From positions 1,984,001 through 2,048,000 of the forward strand of contig NZ_FSRA01000002.1 of assembly GCF_900129465.1 (NCBI RefSeq): 64,000 nt of DNA, written 5' to 3'. Below the pieces are notes generated by a model that saw nothing but the letters and a program-made list of their open reading frames with translations, was not told the origin of the DNA and made no database searches. The stretch comes from Chitinophaga niabensis (GTDB taxonomy: Bacteria > Bacteroidota > Bacteroidia > Chitinophagales > Chitinophagaceae). Position 1 is the first letter of the stretch; each line of letters starts with the position of its first letter. Position numbers and translations under genes: made by a program. This document shows positions 44,724-53,829 of the stretch, piece by piece.

Positions 44724-44746
44724 GGGGCAAAGTTATCCAAAACGGA

Positions 44747-45451
44747 TTAGCCCTGCAAATGAATGGAGAACACGATCATGCGTGAGTTCAACTGATCTAT
44801 TACATTGGAATAGCGCAGGTTTTTATCCAGCACGTGTACATTGTTAAGGCCGTTGCTGATCTTGAATTCGGGGGTGAAGATGAAGCTTTCGAAGTAGAAT
44901 TCGAATCCTGCGCCGAGTTCAAAACCGTAGGTGGTCTTGTTGATCTTTACGAGGTCTTCCGCGCGGCGGGTGGCTTTATTGGAGGCCAGGTCCTGGTCTA
45001 TTTTTATGCCGGCTATCGTGTACACGCGCATGTTATTAATGCGGTCTGATTTGAATTTGAGTTGTATGGGAAAGCTTACTACGATGGATTCCACTTTTTT
45101 CTCGGTTTCCCGGAGCGGGTAGTTCTCTTTGTAGTATAAGTTCTTATTGGCGAAAAGGAGCTGGGGGTTCACGCGCAGGTCGAAACGATGATTGAGCCTG
45201 AGATTGGCCAGCAGGCCGAGGTTGAAGCCAACCGTTTTCAGGGGTTCTGCCACCATAATAGAATCCTGTTTCAGGAACAGGTCTGAATGGGTGAGCCGGA
45301 AGTTGGATTGATTGGCGGCTAACGTAATCCCGAAATAATAGGGTTTACGGTCATGTTCCTCCATATTCAAATTCTGTTGTGCTTTGGCCGGCAGGGCACT
45401 CAACAAGAGCAGAAAAGCACCCGCTATCGGGTAGCGCAATAAATGGAACAT
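44747..45451 (-). CDS. porT: PorT, outer-membrane component of type IX secretion
   Basis: A 234-residue beta-barrel protein of the PorT family, required for T9SS export in Porphyromonas and Flavobacterium. Signal peptide about 1-24 (ending LPAKAQ), then repeated amphipathic strands (FGITLAANQSNFRL, VGFNLGLLANLRL, TYGFELGAGFEFYF). An ATG eight codons upstream (45475) is also possible. Both starts overlap the end of the methyltransferase gene, as seen in other Bacteroidota where porT follows ubiE. It pairs logically with the T9SS cargo at 23683. Confidence 0.88.
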   Translation of the reverse strand: MFHLLRYPIAGAFLLLLSALPAKAQQNLNMEEHDRKPYYFGITLAANQSNFRLTHSDLFLKQDSIMVAEPLKTVGFNLGLLANLRLNHRFDLRVNPQLLFANKNLYYKENYPLRETEKKVESIVVSFPIQLKFKSDRINNMRVYTIAGIKIDQDLASNKATRRAEDLVKINKTTYGFELGAGFEFYFESFIFTPEFKISNGLNNVHVLDKNLRYSNVIDQLNSRMIVFSIHLQG

Positions 45452-46167
45452 ATGCCGAATGTTAGCGTTTTGCATGTAACAGCCTGAAACCCAATTTTCT
45501 GTAAAATGTCAATCATCACCTGGCCCTGTGGAAATGCTTTCACAGAACTGGGCAGATATGAGTAAGCTGCTTTATTCCGGGCGATCCATTTCCCGATCGT
45601 AGGTGTAATATAACGAAAATAAAAGTTATATAATTGCTTAATAGGTGTTTTAGTAGGGTTTGAGAACTCCAGGATGACCATTTTGCCCCCCGGCTTTAAA
45701 ACCCGGTACATTTCTGCCAGTCCTTTTTCCAGGTCCTCAAAGTTCCGCACGCCAAAAGCGGCGGTTATGGCATCAAACGTTGTATCGGGGAAACTTATTG
45801 TTTCGCTGTCTCCGGCCTGGAGGGTGATCTTATCACTTAAACCGGCTTTGGCAACTTTTTCCCGGCCAAAGGCGAGCATGCCTTCAGAGATATCTATGCC
45901 GATCACTTTATCAGGTTGGAGCATGCGTTGTGCCATGATGGCAACGTCTCCGGTGCCGGTGGCTACATCCAGGATCATTTTGGGCTGAAGGGGAACGAGG
46001 AGTTTCAGTGCTTTTTTACGCCATCCCACGTCGATCCCCAGGCTCATGAAGTGGTTCATGAAGTCGTACCTCCCGGCAATATCATTGAACATGTGGGCTA
46101 TCTGCTCCTTCTTGCTTAAATTTGAGCCTTCAAAAGGAACCGTTTTCTGTAGATCTTTGCTCGCCAT
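45424..46167 (-). CDS. ubiE: Demethylmenaquinone methyltransferase
   Basis: A 247-residue SAM-dependent methyltransferase that makes menaquinone from demethylmenaquinone (also called menG). The motif DVATGTGDVA (about 62-71) and the UbiE signatures FMNHFMSLGIDVGWR and YRVLKPGGKMVILEFS are present. I chose ATG 46167 (MASKDLQ) over the in-frame TTG at 46176. It overlaps porT by 28 bases and is divergent from engB with 51 bases between. Confidence 0.93.
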   Translation of the reverse strand: MASKDLQKTVPFEGSNLSKKEQIAHMFNDIAGRYDFMNHFMSLGIDVGWRKKALKLLVPLQPKMILDVATGTGDVAIMAQRMLQPDKVIGIDISEGMLAFGREKVAKAGLSDKITLQAGDSETISFPDTTFDAITAAFGVRNFEDLEKGLAEMYRVLKPGGKMVILEFSNPTKTPIKQLYNFYFRYITPTIGKWIARNKAAYSYLPSSVKAFPQGQVMIDILQKIGFQAVTCKTLTFGICSIYCATR

Positions 46168-46218
46168 AGGGCGCAAAGTTAATAGAATTATAGTTGAGGG
46201 GCCGCAAATGGAAAAATT

Positions 46219-46827
46219 ATGGTGATCAAATCAGCAGAATACCTTATCAGTAGTCCGGACTGGGAAAAATGTCCGGCGGCGGATAAGCCGGAATATGCAT
46301 TTATCGGGCGTTCGAATGTGGGGAAGTCCAGCCTGATCAATATGCTGATGAATCAGCAAAAGCTGGCCAAAACTTCCGGCACACCGGGCAAAACGCAGCT
46401 GATCAACCATTTCCTGATCAATAAGAGTTGGTATATAGTGGACCTGCCGGGTTATGGTTTTGCGAAAGTTTCGCAGAGCCAGCGCCGGAACTGGGAGCAG
46501 ATGATAGAGAATTATTTACGCAAGCGCCCTAACCTGGTGAATGTATTTGTGTTGATAGACAGCCGGCATACGCCGCAGAAGCTGGACCTTGATTTTGTGA
46601 ATCAGTTAGGTAAGTGGGAGATCCCTTTTCAATTGGTATTCACTAAGGCAGATAAAACTACGCAGCTGGAAACCAGCCGGAATGTGAAGGCATTTTTGAA
46701 CAAGATGCGGGAAACCTGGCAGTTCCTCCCGGCGCATCATGTAACGTCCACCGTCAAAAAAATGGGCCGGGATAATATCCTGGCGTTTATAGATGAGATG
46801 AACGCGCGGTTCCAGGGAATCGCATAA
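46219..46827 (+). CDS. engB: Ribosome biogenesis GTPase EngB (YsxC/YihA)
   Basis: A 202-residue Era-like GTPase needed for 50S assembly. G1 GRSNVGKSS (about 30-38), G3 DLPGYGFAK (about 75-83) and G4 TKADK (about 140) are intact. Length is typical. It is divergent from the methyltransferase gene and convergent with the YkuK gene. Confidence 0.96.
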   Translation: MVIKSAEYLISSPDWEKCPAADKPEYAFIGRSNVGKSSLINMLMNQQKLAKTSGTPGKTQLINHFLINKSWYIVDLPGYGFAKVSQSQRRNWEQMIENYLRKRPNLVNVFVLIDSRHTPQKLDLDFVNQLGKWEIPFQLVFTKADKTTQLETSRNVKAFLNKMRETWQFLPAHHVTSTVKKMGRDNILAFIDEMNARFQGIA

Positions 46828-46836
46828 AACAGTAAG

Positions 46837-46865
46837 GCGTAAAAGGCTGGGGCCCTTTTTTACGC
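46837..46865. terminator. Bidirectional terminator between engB and the YkuK gene
   Basis: Arms GCGTAAAAGG (46837-46846) and CCTTTTTTACGC (46854-46865) with a central loop, between convergent genes. Confidence 0.7.
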
Positions 46866-46870
46866 GGTGA

Positions 46871-47344
46871 TCAGTTCACGATCTTATTCGCGCAACTGCT
46901 GCTGGCAAAGGCCTCCGGTTTGGCTTTGAAGGCAAAGCCCATACCCAGGATATAGCCCATTGCTTCGCGGAGCGCCAGGTTGCTTTTGAACTGTGGATTG
47001 GTGTTGATGTCTGCATGTACTTCCATGTCCACATCATACTCCGTAAACAGATCGCAGAGCTCATAAGCGATCTCAATACTTTTCGCTACTTCTACCAGCA
47101 TCCTTTCTTTGATGGAATAGACATCTTTTGTTCTTTCGTTGTGAATGAACATAAAGCCACCGTGTCCCTCGCGGAGGAATACAATAACTGTAGCAAATTC
47201 CGTGTCGGCGCCCTTTACCTGGGAATCGGTACCTATGCATACCTTTAAGCGGTAGGAATTGCCCGTCTCCCGGACAATTGCCTGACGCACCTCCTCCTTG
47301 ATAGGTAAATGAATAGGATCGCCATTGAACCTTCTCCATTTCAT
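46871..47344 (-). CDS. YkuK family (DUF458) RNase H-like protein
   Basis: A 157-residue protein of the DUF458/YkuK family, predicted to have an RNase H-like fold. Family landmarks are VCIGTDSQVKG (about 35-45), an AYELCDLF helix near 93 and VHADINTNPQFKS near 109. The aspartates in GTDSQ and HADIN are the probable active-site residues. Function is unknown. Confidence 0.85.
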   Translation of the reverse strand: MKWRRFNGDPIHLPIKEEVRQAIVRETGNSYRLKVCIGTDSQVKGADTEFATVIVFLREGHGGFMFIHNERTKDVYSIKERMLVEVAKSIEIAYELCDLFTEYDVDMEVHADINTNPQFKSNLALREAMGYILGMGFAFKAKPEAFASSSCANKIVN

Positions 47345-47509
47345 GGGTTGAGAGTTTAGAAAATGAATACTATCCGGAATGCCTGTCTGTTGAGTCCTGG
47401 GCCGATATGGGATAACAGGATGTATTATGTATTAACCGAATATACGAAAAATAACTGCAGTGAGGATTAAGGCAGTTTTAAGTTTTGAGGTTTGGGGAAA
47501 TTGTGTGGA

Positions 47510-47878
47510 TTAGTATTGACCCGTGCTGAGCAATACCAATGTGCAGGCTTCCTGTGCTTTCACGCCATGTTCTGCAGCTAACCTGATCAGTTCCGTATTC
47601 TCTGTACCGGGATTGAAGATGATGCGCTTAGGTTGCAGGCTGAAGATGTAATCGTAGTATTCCTGCTGCAAAGTAGGGTTGAGATATAACGTTACCGTAT
47701 CAACGCCGGTTACGTTCGGATGTTCTGTAACGATGGGGGTATCACCAATCCGGCCAGCCCGTTTTCCGATAGCGATCACAGGATGCCCGTTTGCGCGGAG
47801 GCGCGAAACAGCCAGGAAGCTATACCGTTGTGGATTTTCCGAAGCGCCGATCACTACTGTCAGTTTTGGTGTACTCAT
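47510..47878 (-). CDS. CoA-binding domain protein
   Basis: A 122-residue single-domain Rossmann protein of the YccU/CoA-binding family. VVIGASENPQRYSFLAV (about 8-24) is the nucleotide-binding loop, followed by GHPVIAIGKRAGRIGDTP and a C-terminal EACTLVLL strand. Its role is not known. It is divergent from the GH43 gene, with 38 bases between starts. Confidence 0.88.
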   Translation of the reverse strand: MSTPKLTVVIGASENPQRYSFLAVSRLRANGHPVIAIGKRAGRIGDTPIVTEHPNVTGVDTVTLYLNPTLQQEYYDYIFSLQPKRIIFNPGTENTELIRLAAEHGVKAQEACTLVLLSTGQY

Positions 47879-47916
47879 ACTGTAAAAATACGGAATGCTT
47901 TTATATATTTAGTGCT

Positions 47917-48819
47917 ATGAAATTCTTACTGCTGCTATTATTGGCCGGTTCTCCGAAGAAGGACAGTATTCCATTGCTGTTGGCGGACCCTACCATCTTC
48001 ACCTGGAAAGGAACGCATTATGCATTTGGCACCAACGCCAATGATGGTTTTCATGCATTTGTATCGAAAGACCTTGTGCATTGGGCGGATAGCGGTTTGG
48101 CATTGACCAAAGGGGCATCCTTTGGGGATAAAGGTTTCTGGGCACCGCAGGTGTTCCACCACCACAATAAATTCTATATGGCTTATACGGCTAACGAAGA
48201 GATCGCGATCGCAGAGAGTGATCATCCGGCAGGGCCGTATAAACAGAAAGAACTTCGTTCCATTCCGGCGGACAAAAAACAGATAGATCCTTTTGTTTTT
48301 TTCGATGAAGGGAAGATCTATATGTACCATGTGCGGCTGGATAGCGGCAACCGCATTTTTGTAGGTGAGCTGAATAAAGACCTGAGTGGTTTTATTCCTG
48401 GTACCCTGAAGAAATGTATGCAGGCAGGAGAGGGATGGGAAAACACGGCGAATGCTCCCTGGCCGGTGATGGAAGGACCTACGGTGATCAAAAAGGATAA
48501 GCAGTATTATATGTTCTACTCCTGTAATGATTTCAGGAATATTGATTACGCGGTGGGTGTAGCAGTAAGTAACTCACCGGTGGGGCCATGGAAAAGATAT
48601 GAAGGCAATCCCATCATCAGCAGAAAGAATACAGGACAAAATGGTTCCGGGCATGGAGATGTGTTGCTTGTTGGTAATAAATGGTATTATGTTTTTCATG
48701 TGCATTATAACGAACAGCGTACCGGGCCACGTAAGACTTATATCGTGGAACTAAAGTGGGGTAAAGGTTTCCCGGCAATGATACCTGCTACGCAGCGGGC
48801 GTTATTTAATGACCTTTAA
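47917..48819 (+). CDS. Glycoside hydrolase family 43 protein
   Basis: A 300-residue five-bladed beta-propeller glycosidase of the arabinosidase/xylosidase class. The catalytic triad is visible: Asp24 in ADPTI (general base), Asp124 in IDPFVFF (pKa modulator) and Glu186 in MEGPTV (acid). I chose ATG 47917; the open frame extends upstream but would overlap the divergent gene. The N-terminus MKFLLLLLLAGSPK is a short signal-like segment. The end overlaps the convergent regulator gene by 18 bases. Confidence 0.9.
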   Translation: MKFLLLLLLAGSPKKDSIPLLLADPTIFTWKGTHYAFGTNANDGFHAFVSKDLVHWADSGLALTKGASFGDKGFWAPQVFHHHNKFYMAYTANEEIAIAESDHPAGPYKQKELRSIPADKKQIDPFVFFDEGKIYMYHVRLDSGNRIFVGELNKDLSGFIPGTLKKCMQAGEGWENTANAPWPVMEGPTVIKKDKQYYMFYSCNDFRNIDYAVGVAVSNSPVGPWKRYEGNPIISRKNTGQNGSGHGDVLLVGNKWYYVFHVHYNEQRTGPRKTYIVELKWGKGFPAMIPATQRALFNDL

Positions 48820-49308
48820 CAGCGTGCTATAAAACCAGTTCTCTTCCGACTTAATAAATGCATTGAGCGCAGCATCTGTCTGATGGGCGAACTTCTGGAT
48901 GTTCTGCATGGTTTCACGGAAGGCTTTCACGTGTTTATCTTTAGGATCACCTTCTACTTTATTTAACTGTAGTAATACTTTGAGAACGGGATCGAGTTCC
49001 CGTTTCTTTCTTTCGCGTGCAATGGCGGTACCTACTCTCCAGATATCTTTTTCTGCAATGAAGAATTCTTTACGTTCACCGGGTACCAGCACTTTTTCCA
49101 CGATGCCCCAGTTCATCAATTCACGCACATTCATATTCGCATTCCCGCGGGAGATGTCCAATCCCTCCATGATCTCTTCGGCACTGAGTGGTTCCGGTGC
49201 AATGAGAAGCAAGGCATGGATCTGTGCCATGGTACGGTTAACACCCCATTGCGCACCCAATAATCCCCAGGATTGAATGAATTGTGCTTTTGCTTCTGAC
49301 AACTTCAT
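48802..49308 (-). CDS. GbsR/MarR family transcriptional regulator
   Basis: A 168-residue winged-helix protein. The DNA-binding part (about 20-90) has MAQIHALLLIAPEPLSAEEIMEGLDISRGNANMN, split here over the recognition region, followed by RELMNWGIVEKV and a helical C-terminus. GbsR-type proteins control osmoprotectant genes in Bacillus, but Bacteroidota members regulate varied targets. Its own target is not evident. Confidence 0.88.
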   Translation of the reverse strand: MKLSEAKAQFIQSWGLLGAQWGVNRTMAQIHALLLIAPEPLSAEEIMEGLDISRGNANMNVRELMNWGIVEKVLVPGERKEFFIAEKDIWRVGTAIARERKKRELDPVLKVLLQLNKVEGDPKDKHVKAFRETMQNIQKFAHQTDAALNAFIKSEENWFYSTLLKVIK

Positions 49309-49356
49309 ATCCCAAATCTAAAGTAAGTTTCCGAACTTTCAAAAGTTAGTGAAATG

Positions 49357-49746
49357 TTAGGAGGGGGAGTGAAGGCCGATGCGGTTGCCTTCGGAGTCTT
49401 TGAAAATAGCAATAAAGCCAAGATTTAGTTCTTCGGATACGGGATGTTTTTCTTTTTCAATACATCCGCCGGCAGCAGGAACGCGGGCCAGCACTTCTGC
49501 CAGGTCGTTTCCGCAATAGAGATATACCAGGCAACCCCGCTGGCTGGGAATATGATCAGGCCCCTGAACAATGGCACCACCTACTCCGCCGGTTTCAGCA
49601 TCGTAAGGGAGAAGGCCAAGGCGATCCGATCCGAAATTCATTTCAGTGATTTCAGCGTGAAGGATATGGCTGTAGAAATTCCTCGCTCTGTCGAAATTGC
49701 TAACGGGTATCTCAAACCAATTGATGGCATTCTTTGAAAATTGCAT
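49357..49746 (-). CDS. VOC superfamily (glyoxalase-like) protein
   Basis: A 129-residue protein with two beta-alpha-beta-beta-beta modules: WFEIPVSNFDRARNFYSHIL (about 10-29) starts the first and LAEVLARVPAAGGCIEKEK the second, ending FKDSEGNRIGLHSP. Such proteins bind metal and act on small molecules; this one is of the uncharacterised bleomycin-resistance-like type. Substrate unknown. Confidence 0.88.
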   Translation of the reverse strand: MQFSKNAINWFEIPVSNFDRARNFYSHILHAEITEMNFGSDRLGLLPYDAETGGVGGAIVQGPDHIPSQRGCLVYLYCGNDLAEVLARVPAAGGCIEKEKHPVSEELNLGFIAIFKDSEGNRIGLHSPS

Positions 49747-49900
49747 TGCGATTCATATTGGGGGACAATATTTAAATTTAATGAAATAAGAGGACAATTT
49801 TTGCGATTTTTCGAATTTTTGGGAGATGTAGTGTGCTTTTGAAGCAAGGAATGGTGCGTTTTTGTGCAAATCTTATCTGATATTTTCTTAATAGTTGTAT

Positions 49901-49998
49901 AATCCTTGCTTTATCCTTGCTTCATCCTTGTGCAAACCTGCTCCAGATAAGGAGATGAAGCAACAATGAAGCAAGGAAGAAGCCAGGATAAAGCATAT
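49901..49998. repeat. 11-bp-period tandem repeat arranged as an inverted repeat
   Basis: Left units AATCCTTGCTT, TATCCTTGCTT, CATCCTTGTGC in 11-base register, then on the right ATGAAGCAACA, ATGAAGCAAGG, AAGAAGCCAGG, ATAAAGCATAT. CCTTGCTTCAT (49915-49925) is the exact reverse complement of ATGAAGCAAGG (49966-49976). It lies between the pyruvate dehydrogenase E2 terminator and the VOC gene. The unit sequence differs from the array at 13222 but the period and mirror layout are the same. Confidence 0.8.
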
Positions 49999-50005
49999 AC
50001 AGCAT

Positions 50006-50039
50006 AAAAAAAGGCTGCCTCCGTAAAAGAGGCAGCCTT
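50006..50039 (-). terminator. Terminator of the E2 gene
   Basis: Eleven-base arms AAGGCTGCCTC (50011-50021) and GAGGCAGCCTT (50029-50039), with a T-run on the minus strand, 20 bases past the stop. Confidence 0.9.
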
Positions 50040-50058
50040 TTAAAATTATAATGATGGT

Positions 50059-51723
50059 TTACACCAGCATGGTAACAGGATTTTCCATCAAAGTTTTGAA
50101 GGTTACGAGGAAACGTGCTCCCACAGCTCCATCAACGGTGCGGTGGTCACAGCTCATGGTCACTTTCATTACATTGGTGGCTTTGAACTGGCCATTTTCC
50201 ACGATCACGGTTTCCTTGATAGCACCTACCGCAAGGATAGCAGAATCAGGAGGGTTGATGATGGCGGTGAAATGTTCGATACCCATCATACCCAGGTTGG
50301 ACACGGTGAAAGTGTTGCCGGAGTAATCATTGGGTTGCAGTTTCTTATTCTTAGCCTTATCGTTCAGTACTTTAGTTTCAGCGGCGATCTGGGAGAAGCT
50401 CTTCTGATCAGCGAAGCGGATCACAGGAACGATCAGCCCTTCTTCCACGGCAACGGCAGAACCGATGTGGATGTGGTGGTTATGGCGGATGGTGTCGCCT
50501 AACCAGCTGCTGTTTACATCAGGGTGTTGACGTAAAGCCATGGCAGCGGCTTTGATGACCATATCGTTGAACGATACTTTCACCGGGGATATTTTGTTGA
50601 TGGCTTCGCGGGACTTCATCGCCTCGTCCATGTTGATTTCCATGGTGAGGTAGAAATGCGGGGCCTGGAACTTGCTTTCTGCGAGGCGGCGGGCAATAGC
50701 CTTCCGCATTTGTGATACTGGGGTATCTGTATGGCTTTCCTGGCCAACAGGAGCAAAGGCAGCAACCTGGGCCGGGGCAGCAGCGGCAGTGCTGGAAGGC
50801 GCTGCGGCAGGGGCCGTTTTAGATGGAACGAAACTGTCCACATCTTTCTTGATGATCCGTCCGCCATCTCCGGAACCGGTTACCTGGCGGATGTCTATCC
50901 CTTTATCTTCTGCCAGCTTTTTAGCGAGCGGAGAGGCTTTTACGCGGCCATCGGTACTGCCGTTTGAAGCAGCAGGGGCTTCTGCCTGGGCAGGAGCTGT
51001 TGTTGCGGCAGCGGTTTCAGCAGGAGCAGCAGCTTTTGGAGCAGCGCCGCCTGATTTTTCAGCATTCAGGATGGGAGATATATCAGTTCCTTTTTTTCCT
51101 ACGATAGCGATGATACCATTCACTTTGGCCACTTGTCCTTCCGGAACGCCAATGTGCAGCAGGGTACCGTCTGCATAGCCGATCACTTCCATGGTAGCCT
51201 TATCGGTTTCCACTTCTGCGAGCACATCGTCGCTTTTTACGGTATCGCCTTCTTTTTTGTTCCAGGCAACGATCTTACCTTCTGTCATGGTATCGCTGAG
51301 CAGTGGCATCCGGATCACGGTAGCATTTTTCAATGCGGCTTCTACGGCTCCGTTGTCTACTGCGGCGGGTGCTGCTTCTGCTTTGGGAGCAGGTGCAGGT
51401 GCTGCGGCATCTGCCTTGGGAGCATCTGCTTTAGGAGCAGCGGCTGCAGGAGCGTCTCCACCCAGCAGGGGTTTGTAATCTTCACCGGGTTTGCCTACAA
51501 TGGCGATGATGCCATTTACTTTGGCGGCCTGCCCTTTCTCTACACCAATATATAATAATGTGCCATCAGCGTAAGCCATCACTTCCATGGTAGCCTTATC
51601 GGTTTCCACTTCTGCGATCACATCGTCTGACTTTACGGTATCTCCTACCTTCTTATGCCATTCCGCAATCACCCCTTCTGTCATCGTATCACTTAAAAGG
51701 GGCATTCTGATAACTTCTGCCAT
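50059..51723 (-). CDS. Pyruvate dehydrogenase complex E2 (dihydrolipoamide acetyltransferase)
   Basis: A 554-residue E2 subunit that passes acetyl groups from lipoyl arms to CoA. Two lipoyl domains (about 1-80 and 135-215), each with the lipoylated lysine in ETDKATMEV (Lys43 in the first), are joined by long alanine/proline linkers. The E1/E3-binding domain (KASPLAKKLAEDKGIDIRQV, about 265) and the catalytic domain with DHRTVDGAVGARFL (His near 527) follow. No E1 or E3 genes are adjacent. A 2-oxoglutarate E2 usually has one lipoyl domain, so pyruvate is preferred. Confidence 0.9.
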   Translation of the reverse strand: MAEVIRMPLLSDTMTEGVIAEWHKKVGDTVKSDDVIAEVETDKATMEVMAYADGTLLYIGVEKGQAAKVNGIIAIVGKPGEDYKPLLGGDAPAAAAPKADAPKADAAAPAPAPKAEAAPAAVDNGAVEAALKNATVIRMPLLSDTMTEGKIVAWNKKEGDTVKSDDVLAEVETDKATMEVIGYADGTLLHIGVPEGQVAKVNGIIAIVGKKGTDISPILNAEKSGGAAPKAAAPAETAAATTAPAQAEAPAASNGSTDGRVKASPLAKKLAEDKGIDIRQVTGSGDGGRIIKKDVDSFVPSKTAPAAAPSSTAAAAPAQVAAFAPVGQESHTDTPVSQMRKAIARRLAESKFQAPHFYLTMEINMDEAMKSREAINKISPVKVSFNDMVIKAAAMALRQHPDVNSSWLGDTIRHNHHIHIGSAVAVEEGLIVPVIRFADQKSFSQIAAETKVLNDKAKNKKLQPNDYSGNTFTVSNLGMMGIEHFTAIINPPDSAILAVGAIKETVIVENGQFKATNVMKVTMSCDHRTVDGAVGARFLVTFKTLMENPVTMLV

Positions 51724-51831
51724 AGTCTTTCTTCGAAATTTTGCCCAAACCTACAAGTTTTTGCGCAGAAACGCAAAGCCTGTAAGCACAGGGAGTTTAA
51801 AAAATATTCATTTCCCTTGCGGGATAACGGT

Positions 51832-53736
51832 TTAAAAATCAAGTTCCATGTTCAGCCTGTCTTTCAACTCTTTCACCAGCGGGTATTTTTCAATCATCCG
51901 GGCAAACTGTTCCCGGCTGGAAAGTGCCACGGGGCCGGTGTCTTCGTTCTGCTGCTGGCTCTCATCCAACTGTAACGTAAGGATGAGAGTATTGTTTTTG
52001 AACTTCTTTTTGAAGAATTCTGATATTTCCAGCTTTTCTTCTTCCATGAAGCGGAACTGTACGATGTTCCTGCTCACGATGCCAATTTCCTGCTGGTTGA
52101 TCAGGATCACCTGTGCCAGCTGGAGATTGCTCACTACCGTCATTTTGTTAGCCTGGCGGAAGCGGTCTATGAATTCCTCCCAATATACAACCAGTGCGCC
52201 TGCCGTCAAAGGGATGGCTGTATTTTCTAAGCTCTCCTGTTGTTGTTTGGCTGCCAGGGCTTCTTTCATGGCAGAAAGGCCGGTAAGCTTTGTCTGGGGG
52301 GCAGTAGGTTTGGGGAGTGTTGGTGCTGCCGTTCTTTGAGTTGGAGCGGCCGTATTGTTGGGTGGCGGTGTATAAGCTGACGGTGCTGACGGTGTATAAG
52401 CTGTGCTGGTATTAGTGGCGGCAGCGGCAGTTCCCGTATTGCTGCCGGAAGTGTTATTTCCGGTTGCCCCTTTCTCCACCTCTATTGTTAAACGGGGAGC
52501 TTCAGGCGTGATAGTCTTTGTAGTAGCGGGTTTGCCGTAAATTGGCTGTGGCAGCGGTGCCCTCAGCCTTTGCGGTGCTCCTTCAGGAATCAGGTTTTTT
52601 TTTACCACCTCCCCGGTCTGATCATTGCTTACCAGGGTCACTGCCTGTTGCAGGTAACATAACCTGATAAGGGCCATTTCCACATGTAATCTTTTATTCC
52701 GCGCCATGCGGTAGCCGATCTCTGTTTCATTGAGCAGGTGTAAGGCCGTTACAATATAAGCAGCGCTGATGCGGCCGCTCATTTGTTTATACCGGTCTTT
52801 CAGATTGGTACTCACTTCCATGAGGTGCAGCACCTTATCGTCCTTACACACCAGCAGGTTCCGGAGAAATTCAGCCCAGCCGCCGAGGAAGTTATCCCCT
52901 TCAAATCCTTTCTGGAGGATCTCATCGAAAATGAGCAGGGCGCCGGCTATATCCTGCACCAGCACACACTCCATCACTTTAAAGAAATAATCGTAATCGA
53001 GTATGTTGAGGTGTTCGAGGGTATTCTGGTAGGTCAGCTGCCCGCCTGTGAAACTCACGATCTTGTCCAGCGTACTGAGGGAATCCCTCATACAACCGTC
53101 TGTTTTCTGGGCAATGAGGTGAAGGGCATCTCCTTCTGCGGTCATGTGCTCTTTCTGCACAATTTCCTGCAGGTGGTTCACCGTGTCCTGGATGGTGATC
53201 CGTTTAAAATCGAAGATCTGGCACCGGCTCAGGATGGTAGGCAGGATCTTGTGCTTTTCCGTGGTGGCCAGGATGAATATTGCGTAGGAAGGTGGTTCTT
53301 CCAGTGTTTTCAGGAATGCGTTGAAGGCGGATGAGCTGAGCATGTGTACCTCATCTATGATATAGATCTTGTACTTGCCGGCCTGTGGCGCAAAACGTAC
53401 CTGGTCCACCAGGGTACGGATATCGTCTACCGAGTTATTGGAGGCGGCATCCAGCTCATGGATATTAAAAGAACTGCCTTCGTTGAAAGTGCGGCAGGAG
53501 TCGCAGGTATCGCAGGCTTCCCCTTCAGCGGTGAGATTTTCACAGTTGATGGTTTTGGCCAGGATCCGGGCACAGGTGGTTTTACCTACTCCCCGCGGTC
53601 CGCAAAACAGGAAGGCATGCGCCAGCTGGTTATTGCGGATGGCATTTTTAAGTGTTGTTGTTATATGGGCTTGCCCAACTACCGTAGAGAAGTTCTGCGG
53701 ACGGTATTTACGGGCGGATACTATAAAATTTTCCAT
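51832..53736 (-). CDS. dnaX: DNA polymerase III subunits gamma and tau
   Basis: A 634-residue clamp-loader ATPase. Walker A GPRGVGKTTCARIL (about 45-58), a zinc site CENL..CDTCDSC, Walker B DEVHMLS and sensor 1 ATTEKHK are present in the first 370 residues. A Thr/Ala/Pro/Asn-rich linker (about 385-490) and a C-terminal tau domain follow. Length is typical of Bacteroidota dnaX. I see no obvious slippery A-run to produce gamma. Confidence 0.95.
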   Translation of the reverse strand: MENFIVSARKYRPQNFSTVVGQAHITTTLKNAIRNNQLAHAFLFCGPRGVGKTTCARILAKTINCENLTAEGEACDTCDSCRTFNEGSSFNIHELDAASNNSVDDIRTLVDQVRFAPQAGKYKIYIIDEVHMLSSSAFNAFLKTLEEPPSYAIFILATTEKHKILPTILSRCQIFDFKRITIQDTVNHLQEIVQKEHMTAEGDALHLIAQKTDGCMRDSLSTLDKIVSFTGGQLTYQNTLEHLNILDYDYFFKVMECVLVQDIAGALLIFDEILQKGFEGDNFLGGWAEFLRNLLVCKDDKVLHLMEVSTNLKDRYKQMSGRISAAYIVTALHLLNETEIGYRMARNKRLHVEMALIRLCYLQQAVTLVSNDQTGEVVKKNLIPEGAPQRLRAPLPQPIYGKPATTKTITPEAPRLTIEVEKGATGNNTSGSNTGTAAAATNTSTAYTPSAPSAYTPPPNNTAAPTQRTAAPTLPKPTAPQTKLTGLSAMKEALAAKQQQESLENTAIPLTAGALVVYWEEFIDRFRQANKMTVVSNLQLAQVILINQQEIGIVSRNIVQFRFMEEEKLEISEFFKKKFKNNTLILTLQLDESQQQNEDTGPVALSSREQFARMIEKYPLVKELKDRLNMELDF

Positions 53737-53829
53737 GATGGGATTCGCTCCTTTCCAGGGATCGAAAGTAAAGTAAAAAATAAAAAGTAAAAAGTGAAAA
53801 GAATCAAACCCGCTCTGGTGGCTGTTTCT

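Noticed and set aside
47791..47916. N-terminal extension of the GH43 protein
   Set aside because: It would overlap the divergent CoA-binding gene and has no signal peptide; ATG 47917 is a better start.
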